From positions 1 through 22,338 of IMG/VR virus record IMGVR_UViG_3300043467_000556: a DNA stretch of 22,338 nt; one strand, given 5' to 3'. The translations under genes and the position numbers were made by a program. Position 1 is the stretch's first letter. Every line of letters starts with the position of its first letter. This document shows positions 8,487 to 15,130 of the stretch, in pieces. The notes below the pieces were generated by a model that made no database searches, was not told the origin of the DNA, and worked only from the letters and a program-made list of their open reading frames with translations. The DNA comes from a virus.

Positions 8487-10325
8487 TTATGAAAAATTTA
8501 TACTTTTTAAGTTTATTACCCTAACATTAATATCCTTATTTGGGAATCTGATTTGATAAATTTGTGTTGGTTCAGCAAATATCGTATCATTTATTAATTC
8601 AATTTGTTTTGTTGATAAATCGGAATACCTTTGTGATGTCTGATATGAAGAATACTGACCCCCAACCTTATTGAAAAACCTTAAATCCGAAATACTTACA
8701 ATTCCATTTTCGTTCTGGATAATTCGTCTTAATTCTGAAACATTAACATTTTGACCTAATTGTCTATTTGTTGGACTAAAGAATGTTGTTACAATATTAA
8801 TTAATTTTGATATGATAGCACCTTGGTTTTGTGTTGCATCCAAGACAACGTCAACGTCAACAGATAGATCAATTGGGTTTGCACTCTCAATTGAGATATA
8901 ATCATTTATCATTCTATAGTTTGATAAATAATTTGATAAATTACTTTTTAGTGTGTTTGATATTGTATCAGTTAAATTACCATTACTATCATAAGATAAC
9001 ATTTTAACTTTTATCTTGTTATTTTCTTCAGTTATCGCAACTTTTGCTGGTGCACCAAATTGTGACGGCATTGTTTTTATTATTGATTCGTAATCATTAA
9101 TTGTTACCGCTCTGTTTTGTGCTGCAAAATTAAATGAAACCATTTGCCTTACGTCTTCAGTTGTTGGTGCGTTCGCACCTCCTATCGCAGCGGTCACGTT
9201 ATTACATCTCAATGTATTAATAACACTTTTATTGATTGTTTCTGATGGTCCATTGACAAAAAATGAAACGGTACCAATCTGTGTGATTACATTTGATCCA
9301 AGGTTTGTTGATTGTCCACCACCTATTCTGTATTGTATAAACAAAGTAGAGTTTGATTTTAACGCGGCACCTAGTGCTAGATTGTTTGAGTACTTATTCA
9401 AGTCAAATGAATTACCAGTTCTTGCAAATTCTCGTAATTGTTCTTCAGTCGAAACATTACCACCACCAAATGTCATTTTTAGATAACCTTCTGGTGTGTA
9501 TTCACTAATGAACTTAGTGTTAGTTGTGATATATTTACCTACTTTAACACCAGGTTGGTCTGACACTTTTGTTGGGTCCTCAATGAATACTCGGTCTTCA
9601 GCTAACGCTTTAACTTCATACCATCTGTTATCCAACCCAAGAAATTCTTGTGGTTCAGGTATTGTTGTATATTGTGTACCGTCTTTTAATAAAACACTTG
9701 TTATTCCCAAAACATTTTTTTCTGGTAAGAATAATTCAAAATAAGGTTTTACATCATTTGGTGTAATAACTCTCTTAAATACCTTTGTTGTTCCATTAAC
9801 AACAACCTCTCTTTTTGTTATTGTATAATTTAAAATCTTACCATTTGAATCAAAATTTGGTATTTTCAATCTATTTGGTGATCCCTCGGCATTTAATGGT
9901 GATGCAAAATCAATATCATAAACCGTTTCAAATGGTTGTCCAGCACCAGATACTTGTGATCCTCGTCTTAATATACCACAATATCTCAAATCTTCTTTAT
10001 CACCAAAGGCTGGTACTGTAATTGAGAAATCAACTAACGCCACAGAAGGTCGTTGACCAGGGATTTTTAATCCGTATGTTCTTGCTATGTTATAAATTGA
10101 TGATTTTTGTTGTGCGTATTGTAATACGGTTTCTTGGATACTTCTATCTATTTGGAATTGTAAATTATCAGTTACCGCCGCGTTCAAATCCATTAAAACA
10201 GAAAAAACACCAGCATCATTAAAGTTCTGGATTAAATCTGGATAATACGTTCGTGTAAAATTTATTAATTCCGTTCTAATCGTTTGGAAATCCCTAGCCG
10301 TATATGAAATCTTTTTCTCTGCCAT
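8487..10325 (-). CDS. 6: Baseplate wedge protein, T4 gp6-like (baseplate J family)
   Basis: This 612-residue protein resembles T4 gp6, the wedge protein that forms the ring around the baseplate hub (T4 gp6 is about 660 residues). The diagnostic N-terminal region is present: a start with SYTARDFQTIRTELINF, then YYPDLIQNFNDAGVFSVLMD, then DNLQFQIDRSIQETVLQYA. The middle and C-terminal parts have the beta-rich, repeated-domain look of the baseplate J family, including RVITPNDVKPYFELFLPE and a late DVDVVLDATQNQGAIISKL stretch. It starts 5 bases after the stop of the gp25-like gene, which matches the T4 order 25-6. The assignment is by motif recognition; the exact domain borders are not certain. 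Confidence 0.9.
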   Translation of the reverse strand: MAEKKISYTARDFQTIRTELINFTRTYYPDLIQNFNDAGVFSVLMDLNAAVTDNLQFQIDRSIQETVLQYAQQKSSIYNIARTYGLKIPGQRPSVALVDFSITVPAFGDKEDLRYCGILRRGSQVSGAGQPFETVYDIDFASPLNAEGSPNRLKIPNFDSNGKILNYTITKREVVVNGTTKVFKRVITPNDVKPYFELFLPEKNVLGITSVLLKDGTQYTTIPEPQEFLGLDNRWYEVKALAEDRVFIEDPTKVSDQPGVKVGKYITTNTKFISEYTPEGYLKMTFGGGNVSTEEQLREFARTGNSFDLNKYSNNLALGAALKSNSTLFIQYRIGGGQSTNLGSNVITQIGTVSFFVNGPSETINKSVINTLRCNNVTAAIGGANAPTTEDVRQMVSFNFAAQNRAVTINDYESIIKTMPSQFGAPAKVAITEENNKIKVKMLSYDSNGNLTDTISNTLKSNLSNYLSNYRMINDYISIESANPIDLSVDVDVVLDATQNQGAIISKLINIVTTFFSPTNRQLGQNVNVSELRRIIQNENGIVSISDLRFFNKVGGQYSSYQTSQRYSDLSTKQIELINDTIFAEPTQIYQIRFPNKDINVRVINLKSINFS

Positions 10326-10330
10326 AATTA

Positions 10331-10789
10331 TTAAATATTAATAATAACAAAATCTGTACTTTCAAACGCTTGATTTGTTACCCTATAATTTATTTTTATT
10401 CTTGCCGTATGTTCTTTTTCACCAATACCCTGTACCGTATATTCTCGTTCACCTTGTGAATTAATAAATGTACCTTTATTTTCTTCACCCTCAGAAGCAT
10501 CTTTAATTTCAATATTTAAAATCTGAATCCCAGGTATGTATTTTTCAACAGAATCCCTAATTTCAGATTCAACATCAGCAAACGTTGGTCCGTCTAATGG
10601 TTCAAAAATATATTCATATAATCTCGTACCAAAGTCTGGTAAAAAATATCTTGTTCCTTTTCTGGATAATAATAAATGTACTAAATCAGTTCTAATTTCT
10701 TCATCCGTAGTGTCAGATAAATCTAAATAACGTCCATTAAAAGAATCTCTAAAAGGAAAATTTATCCCATATGTTACACCATTTGCCAT
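10331..10789 (-). CDS. 25: Baseplate wedge protein, T4 gp25-like
   Basis: This 152-residue protein belongs to the GPW/gp25 family, which joins the wedge to the sheath/tube initiation complex in contractile tails and related injection machines. The family core is clear: LLLSRKGTRYFLPDFGTRLY followed by EYIFEPLDGPTFADVE and IRDSVEKYIPGIQI. An insert of acidic residues (SEGEENKG) near residue 100 precedes the last beta strands. Its length fits the family (about 130-150 residues). It is the first gene of the main structural run and has a T4-late-like TATAAATA box about 75 bases upstream. Confidence 0.9.
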   Translation of the reverse strand: MANGVTYGINFPFRDSFNGRYLDLSDTTDEEIRTDLVHLLLSRKGTRYFLPDFGTRLYEYIFEPLDGPTFADVESEIRDSVEKYIPGIQILNIEIKDASEGEENKGTFINSQGEREYTVQGIGEKEHTARIKINYRVTNQAFESTDFVIINI

Positions 10790-10842
10790 ATTTAATAAAT
10801 ATAATGGTTGGTTGTTTTATATAAAGAAAAAAGATGTTGTTG

Positions 10843-10854
10843 TGTTCTGGAACA
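10843..10854. promoter_or_regulatory. Dyad TGTTC-N2-GAACA, possible operator
   Basis: TGTTCTGGAACA has 5-bp arms around a 2-base centre. It lies just downstream, on the minus strand, of the TATAAATA box at 10863-10870, about where transcription toward the gp25-like gene would start. It could be a repressor or activator site, or chance. I cannot tie it to a named regulator. Confidence 0.25.
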
Positions 10855-10862
10855 TTCTCAAA

Positions 10863-10870
10863 TATTTATA
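10863..10870 (-). promoter_or_regulatory. T4-late-like promoter box TATAAATA before gp25-like gene
   Basis: The minus strand reads TATAAATA here, identical to the T4 late promoter core, which is read by the phage sigma factor gp55 with the sliding clamp. It would give a leader of about 68 bases before the gp25-like gene. It is in the only sizeable spacer ahead of the baseplate genes. The sequence is very AT-rich, so a chance match is possible. Confidence 0.4.
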
Positions 10871-10925
10871 TAAAAGACAAATTGTTAAAAAATGTTAAAA
10901 TTTACGTTTGTTTTAGTAATATATA

Positions 10926-10933
10926 TATCTTTG
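10926..10933 (+). promoter_or_regulatory. Bacteroidota-type -7 element TATCTTTG
   Basis: TATCTTTG matches the Bacteroidota -7 consensus TAnnTTTG exactly and lies about 30 bases before the plus-strand ATG at 10963. A TTG at 10908-10910 could serve as the -33 element, but the 15-base gap is shorter than the usual spacing. It probably drives the lone plus-strand gene with the host RNA polymerase. Confidence 0.5.
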
Positions 10934-10962
10934 ATGTATTAATAATTTAAAACCCAAACATT

Positions 10963-11379
10963 ATGAAAACAATTATTTTTATTTTATGTCTGTTATTTAC
11001 AACTTCTGTTAATTCACAAGTTATTAAAATTGAGGTGTCAGGTGTGGTTGAAGCATATGGTTATGATACCAGTGTTTTTAATCTTATCAACAACGACAAT
11101 TTAGTTTATGAATATAGAAAAGTTAATAGTACATATAATATTGATTTAACAAACAAGTCATTCACACACATCAAAAACAACATTGTTTTGAGTGAGGGTG
11201 AAATTACCTTTGATGATAAGGATGGTGTTGTCTTAGTTAAGTTTTTAATTGAAGGTTATAACATTTGGATGGTTATTAATACCGATATAAATAACGAACA
11301 AGTAACTTGGTTCTCAAACACAGATAACTTTATTGAATTAACCAAATTCACCGACTTTCTAATCGTGAAAAGTTCTTAA
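10963..11379 (+). CDS. Small secreted protein, possible moron gene
   Basis: This is the only convincing plus-strand gene. It encodes 138 residues beginning with a signal peptide: MKT, a hydrophobic core (IIFILCLLFTT), then SVNS with likely cleavage before Gln at about residue 19, a pattern common in Bacteroidota secreted proteins. The mature part of about 120 residues is beta-rich and contains no motif I recognise and no cysteines. It has its own -7 element upstream and a terminator downstream and is divergent from the baseplate genes. This independent, host-like unit inside a late region fits the definition of a moron, a lysogeny- or infection-expressed accessory gene. Possible roles include superinfection exclusion or periplasmic modification of the host, but no sequence evidence selects one. 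Confidence 0.75.
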   Translation: MKTIIFILCLLFTTSVNSQVIKIEVSGVVEAYGYDTSVFNLINNDNLVYEYRKVNSTYNIDLTNKSFTHIKNNIVLSEGEITFDDKDGVVLVKFLIEGYNIWMVINTDINNEQVTWFSNTDNFIELTKFTDFLIVKSS

Positions 11380-11384
11380 AACAA

Positions 11385-11408
11385 AAAACCCATCAAAAGA
11401 TGGGTTTT
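11385..11408. terminator. Bidirectional intrinsic terminator between convergent genes
   Basis: AAAACCCATC and GATGGGTTTT form a perfect 10-bp stem around an AAAA loop, with T-rich sequence after it on the plus strand and further T residues on the minus strand. It lies between the ends of the plus-strand secreted-protein gene and the minus-strand gene at 11413, so it can stop transcription from both sides. Confidence 0.85.
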
Positions 11409-11432
11409 ATTTTTATGGTTTTGTTGGTGTTG
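11406..11432 (-). repeat. 27-bp 3'-end module, copy 1
   Basis: This stretch covers the last codons (ending T-P-T-K-P) and the stop of the 146-residue gene plus 7 bases beyond. It matches the stretch at 11881-11907 at 26 of 27 positions. It is a direct repeat of the 3' end of two adjacent genes. Confidence 0.7.
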
Positions 11433-11853
11433 TAAATTGTGCAACCCAAGTATTTACGGCTTGTTTAAGTCCTGGTTGGGGTAATTGTTGTAAATTACTT
11501 GGCAATTCTTTATTGTAATTAATATTAAACGTTTGTATTATACTATTTCCAATAATACGAGGTCCGTTAGATGTTAACATTGACGAAACTCTTTGTGCTT
11601 CACCTATAGGTGTATTACCATATTTAAATTTATAATGTGTGTCGGTCGCATCAGATTTTCTTTCAACAGATAATTTAATGTTTGGGAACTTAGGATCTGT
11701 TTTAATTTTTGCATCTATTTGTGCATTTAAAATTCCTGCGACTTGATCCATTATTGCTTTAATAGAACTATCCTCTTTAGATTGTTGTTCTTTAATCACA
11801 CGTCTTACAATTCTTGTAAGATCTGATTCTGTTAATCTAATTATTTTTTTCAT
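11413..11853 (-). CDS. Leader-bearing small phage protein (candidate internal/virion protein)
   Basis: This 146-residue protein starts MKKIIRLTESDLTRIVRR and continues VIKEQQ. The leader carries LTE and IKE, both fitting the (Ile/Leu)-x-Glu rule of the T4 prohead protease. After the leader comes a mixed alpha/beta region with repeated Lys and Asp (AQIDAKIKTDPKFPNIKL, then ERKSDATDTHYKF) and a C-terminal TTPTKP. I see no catalytic motif, signal peptide or membrane segment. It lies just downstream of another leader-bearing gene, with a 34-base gap, and both share the same C-terminal tail and 3' flank. A packaged internal protein is a reasonable guess; no function can be read from the sequence. 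Confidence 0.7.
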   Translation of the reverse strand: MKKIIRLTESDLTRIVRRVIKEQQSKEDSSIKAIMDQVAGILNAQIDAKIKTDPKFPNIKLSVERKSDATDTHYKFKYGNTPIGEAQRVSSMLTSNGPRIIGNSIIQTFNINYNKELPSNLQQLPQPGLKQAVNTWVAQFTTPTKP

Positions 11854-11880
11854 TGTTTTTTATTTATAAATATATTATTG

Positions 11881-11907
11881 TTTATTTTTATGGTTTAGTT
11901 GGTGTTG
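11881..11907 (-). repeat. 27-bp 3'-end module, copy 2
   Basis: This is the second copy of the module at 11406-11432, with one mismatch. It spans the last codons (T-P-T-K-P), the stop and 7 bases after the 249-residue gene. The match outside the coding part argues for duplication or recombination rather than protein convergence alone. Confidence 0.7.
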
Positions 11908-12637
11908 CTGGCGTTGCAGTAATCGGTGTAATCGTTGATGACAATTGTGGTCCTTGTCCACTAATAAATGGTGTTATAGTAAAAAATCCTGTGTCTGTAT
12001 TTTGTGTACTTGCTTTAGTTACCCAACTTGAGTATGGTGTTTGATTTTTTGCGACCATACCAAAAGTACCAACATTTGGGTATAATCTTGATTTTACCCA
12101 ACCAAGGTTTTGTAAGTCTGTGATGTCACCACCTCCTACTGTGAATAAACTGACACCCTTTCTTATTGCGTTAACACCATCTGTAACGGTGTAATTATTC
12201 TCTTGGTCACTTTCATTAAAGTTAGTTTTAATTGGTGTTTTCCAAACCCAGATTGTGTTAGTACCATTAAAGTATAATGACCCAATAGTATATTCAGACG
12301 CAATATTAGAACCTAAAACCTCAGGGTTTGTTGTGTTTGCGTTTTTAAATACAACAATCGTTTTACCAACCATACCATTAATATCAGTACCCAAATATGT
12401 TTTATACGCATTAATTACATCTTCGTTTCTTGCGTTTTTAGGTAATGATGTACCCATAAGTTGATTTAAACGATCTAATGTTGGGTTCGGTTGTGTCGCT
12501 GGTTGTGTTGGTGTACCTGTTGCTACCGGCGCGACTGCTGGTGTTCCTTGTTCACCTAAAAATTCTCTAGCAATCGCACTTTTGTGCATACCAAGTATTC
12601 TTGATTTTTCTTCTTCTGTTATTAAGAATTTTTTCAT
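11888..12637 (-). CDS. Leader-bearing phage protein with Pro/Thr linker (249 residues)
   Basis: The protein starts MKKFLITEEEKSRILGMHKS followed by AIAREFLGEQ, so it carries ITE and LGE sites like its neighbours. A Pro/Thr/Ala-rich linker (about residues 31-50, GTPAVAPVATGTPTQPAT) leads to a globular part of about 180 residues with DRLNQLMGTSLPKNARNEDV, then a Thr/Asn/Gly-rich beta region, and a Pro/Thr-rich tail ending ATPTKP. The architecture of cleavable leader, flexible linker and domain suits a protein packaged into the head or attached to the virion, but the function is unknown. A TATAAATA motif abuts the start codon. It is the first gene after the terminator that ends the reductase block. 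Confidence 0.7.
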   Translation of the reverse strand: MKKFLITEEEKSRILGMHKSAIAREFLGEQGTPAVAPVATGTPTQPATQPNPTLDRLNQLMGTSLPKNARNEDVINAYKTYLGTDINGMVGKTIVVFKNANTTNPEVLGSNIASEYTIGSLYFNGTNTIWVWKTPIKTNFNESDQENNYTVTDGVNAIRKGVSLFTVGGGDITDLQNLGWVKSRLYPNVGTFGMVAKNQTPYSSWVTKASTQNTDTGFFTITPFISGQGPQLSSTITPITATPATPTKP

Positions 12638-12676
12638 TATTTATAATTTACATATATAAATATAGTAGTAACAAAA

Positions 12677-12700
12677 AAAAACCACTAATTAGTGGTTTTT
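12677..12700 (-). terminator. Intrinsic terminator after the nrd block
   Basis: AAAAACCACT and AGTGGTTTTT form a 10-bp stem around AATT. On the minus strand the stem is followed by a long T-run, the form of a strong intrinsic terminator. It lies a few bases after the stop of the C-terminal NrdA gene and separates the DNA-metabolism block from the virion block. Confidence 0.88.
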
Positions 12701-12707
12701 TTATATT

Positions 12708-13949
12708 TTAAGATGAACATCCAAAACATTCAAAGTCAGAATTTTCGGGTTTTGGTGGTAAATTAATATTTGTATAATTTATTTTTGGTTGTTCCTGTTT
12801 TGGTATTTCTCTTTTTGTAATGTCTACAGCCAAATGTTTCGCTCCAGTTGAGATAGCCTTTGTTCTAACATAATAACACAATGTTTTTAAACCACTTTCC
12901 CAAGAATGGAAATGTGATGATGTGATTTTTGATAGTGTTGGGTCTGCCATATAGATATTCATTGATTGTGATTGATCAATAAAAGGTGCTCTATCTGTTG
13001 CCATATCAATAAGTTGTTTTTGTGATATCTCCCAAATTGTTTTATATTTTGGTATTAGATGTTCAATTCTTTTTACCTTTTTAATATAATTTTTATCTTC
13101 TGGATCAAGGTAATTATTGAAATTAATGTTCTGGATTGACCCCTCGTTCATAATAATTTCATTCTTTAAATCCTCACACCATATTCCAATTTTTTCAAAA
13201 TCATTAATTAAATATTTGTTAACAATCGTAATTTCACCCCCAACAACACGTCTATTAAATATTGCGGAATGTGCTGGTTCTGTCATTTCATATGAACCGG
13301 TAATTTTTGCCGACGAGGCTACTGGCATCTGAGCCGTAAATAGTGAGTTACAGACACCGTATTTATTAACGTTTTCTTTTAATGTTGACCAATCCCAAAA
13401 TAAACTACCCTCATTTAACCCCCACATATCAAATTGAAACACACCTTGTGACATCGGTGACCCATCAAAATAGTCATATGGTTTATATTTACCCTCAATA
13501 CATAGTTGATTACTTTCGTAAATCGCACCATAGTATATCGTTTCAAATATTTCTTTATTAAGTCGTTTTGCTTCTTCTGATGTGAAAATATAATCCATTA
13601 AGTAAAAAACATCCGCTAAACCTTGTACACCAATAGCGATTGCTCGTTGTTCTAGACCACCCTTTCTACCTTTTTCAGTTGAGTAGTTGTTTATATCAAT
13701 TACTTTATTTAACGATCTCACAACCTTTCTAACCTCTTGGAATAATAACTCGTGATTAAATTTACCCCCTTGTATAAAATTCTTTATAACCATTGATGAT
13801 AATGTACAGATCGCTGTGGTTTCCTCGTTTGTCACTTGGAAAATTTCACAATTATGTACCAATATATTATTAGCATAAAAACAAGATGTTTCTGGTACTT
13901 GGATGTCGTAAACATCCTCTTTTTTGTTTAGTTTAGTTATTTTAATCAT
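12708..13949 (-). CDS. nrdA: C-intein fused to C-terminal half of ribonucleotide reductase NrdA
   Basis: Residues 1-33 are a C-intein, with VYDIQVPETSCFYANNILV then the terminal His-Asn, followed by Cys at +1 (residue 34). The C-extein (380 residues) is the C-terminal half of the class Ia reductase large subunit. Glu35 corresponds to E. coli Glu441, Cys48 (in TAICTLSS) to the redox Cys462, and Tyr359-Tyr360 (LCYYVRT) to the radical-transfer tyrosines 730/731. The C-terminal ECFGCSS supplies the thioredoxin/glutaredoxin-reduced cysteine pair. Joined to the N-half, the product is about 805 residues, near the size of other NrdA proteins. The start overlaps the endonuclease stop by 8 bases (ATGATTAA), so translation is probably coupled to it. 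Residue equivalences are from memory of E. coli numbering. Confidence 0.93.
   Translation of the reverse strand: MIKITKLNKKEDVYDIQVPETSCFYANNILVHNCEIFQVTNEETTAICTLSSMVIKNFIQGGKFNHELLFQEVRKVVRSLNKVIDINNYSTEKGRKGGLEQRAIAIGVQGLADVFYLMDYIFTSEEAKRLNKEIFETIYYGAIYESNQLCIEGKYKPYDYFDGSPMSQGVFQFDMWGLNEGSLFWDWSTLKENVNKYGVCNSLFTAQMPVASSAKITGSYEMTEPAHSAIFNRRVVGGEITIVNKYLINDFEKIGIWCEDLKNEIIMNEGSIQNINFNNYLDPEDKNYIKKVKRIEHLIPKYKTIWEISQKQLIDMATDRAPFIDQSQSMNIYMADPTLSKITSSHFHSWESGLKTLCYYVRTKAISTGAKHLAVDITKREIPKQEQPKINYTNINLPPKPENSDFECFGCSS
13851..13949 (-). other. C-intein (33 residues) of split NrdA intein
   Basis: This codes the C-terminal splicing motifs (blocks F and G): VYDIQV, then FYANNILVHN, with the final Asn followed by Cys+1. 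Its length and sequence resemble the naturally split NrdA inteins reported from metagenomic phage sequences. It has its own start codon and no endonuclease domain. Confidence 0.92.
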
Positions 13950-15099
13950 ATTCTATATATTTAAATTTTAAATTTCTATGTTTTTCTCGTTTACCTTTAC
14001 AGATCTGAACTATTGCCGAAGGATTTCCGTTAATATCATTTGCTGCTTCAGTTATTGACTCGTAAATTTTTTCGTTTCCTTCATTATCAATACTCATTAT
14101 TTTTAATTTTCTACCTTTTTTAATATCAAATGTAAATTCGGTATTTTCATATTTAAAGATATTTTTACTATCATTATTGTTTTTACATTTTCTACGTATC
14201 ACTTCAACACAAAATCCTGTTTCTTTTGATGCTTCGTGTACATTGTTAAATATTATTTCGTCTTTTTGATTAATATCTTTTTTATAACATATCTTCTTTT
14301 GTTTATTAGTGCGTTTAGGTTTGACATAATCAGATCTTTTACTTTTACTTAAAACTAATTCTTTATTTTGATATTTCCAATAGTAACCTTTATGTTTTCC
14401 ACCATTATTTAATGATTTATATAGACAAACAGGACTTAAATCATATTTTTTTATCGCGTCTATCGTTTTAAGTGTATCAACAATATTTAAAGTTTCAGGA
14501 CATATAACGTCAATAAGTGGTATTCGTTCATATCTTAAAGTTCTTAATATTTCTTTATGTTTTTCGGTAATTTTTCTACCAGTATTCCAATGGAAACCAT
14601 TTTCTTTTTTAAATTTAGAACTAAAACTTTCTTCTTTCGGTCTTTTATAATTAGGATTGTTTTCACCAGACCATCTTTTAGAAGATATTTTATCTATTTT
14701 TTCACGTAAACCAGGAATTACTTTAAATAAATCACCACCCACACCGCCGTCAGCAATATTTGTTAATATCCCGCCGTCCATATTCTTACCGTAAAATTTA
14801 ATTAAATTTTTTTCAACATCCAAAACTTTTTTTTCATCATCATCTTTATATACAATTACAAAATTAGGTTCAAAACCATTTTCTTGTAGTTTTTTAATTT
14901 TATTAAATTTGTGTGGATTAACTATTTTTTTTATATTTCGTTTAACTTCGTGATAATGTATTAAATGTCGTTCAATCCTATTTTTAGATAAAGAATCCCC
15001 TTTACCAACATAGAATGGTTTGTATTCAACAGAACAAAATTCATTATCATAACAACCTTTTTCCGTATCATCTAATAATATATAAACATAATATCTCAT
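13942..15099 (-). CDS. GIY-YIG homing endonuclease inside fractured nrdA
   Basis: This 385-residue protein has an N-terminal GIY-YIG nuclease domain: YVY at residues 4-6, YVG at 30-32, Arg at 41/44, a likely catalytic Glu96 in LDVEKNLIKFYG, and LTNIADGG at 112-119. Downstream, residues about 140-190 (GENNPNYKRPKEES, then TGRKITEKHKEILRTLR) resemble NUMOD3-type DNA-binding modules. The C-terminal part has two or three repeats resembling IENR1/NUMOD1 helix-turn-helix modules (NNVHEASKETGF and ESITEAANDINGNPSAIVQI). This is the domain order of phage homing enzymes such as I-TevI relatives. It stands alone between the two intein halves and is not fused to either. Its DNA is visibly poorer in G+C than that of the nrd halves, consistent with later arrival. 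Confidence 0.92.
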   Translation of the reverse strand: MRYYVYILLDDTEKGCYDNEFCSVEYKPFYVGKGDSLSKNRIERHLIHYHEVKRNIKKIVNPHKFNKIKKLQENGFEPNFVIVYKDDDEKKVLDVEKNLIKFYGKNMDGGILTNIADGGVGGDLFKVIPGLREKIDKISSKRWSGENNPNYKRPKEESFSSKFKKENGFHWNTGRKITEKHKEILRTLRYERIPLIDVICPETLNIVDTLKTIDAIKKYDLSPVCLYKSLNNGGKHKGYYWKYQNKELVLSKSKRSDYVKPKRTNKQKKICYKKDINQKDEIIFNNVHEASKETGFCVEVIRRKCKNNNDSKNIFKYENTEFTFDIKKGRKLKIMSIDNEGNEKIYESITEAANDINGNPSAIVQICKGKREKHRNLKFKYIEYD

Positions 15100-15130
15100 A
15101 TTTATAAATATACCAATAAAAACAAAACGA

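Noticed and set aside
9232-10222. Several plus-strand frames opposite the gp6-like gene
   Set aside because: They are antisense shadows of a clear baseplate gene with no promoter or domain support.
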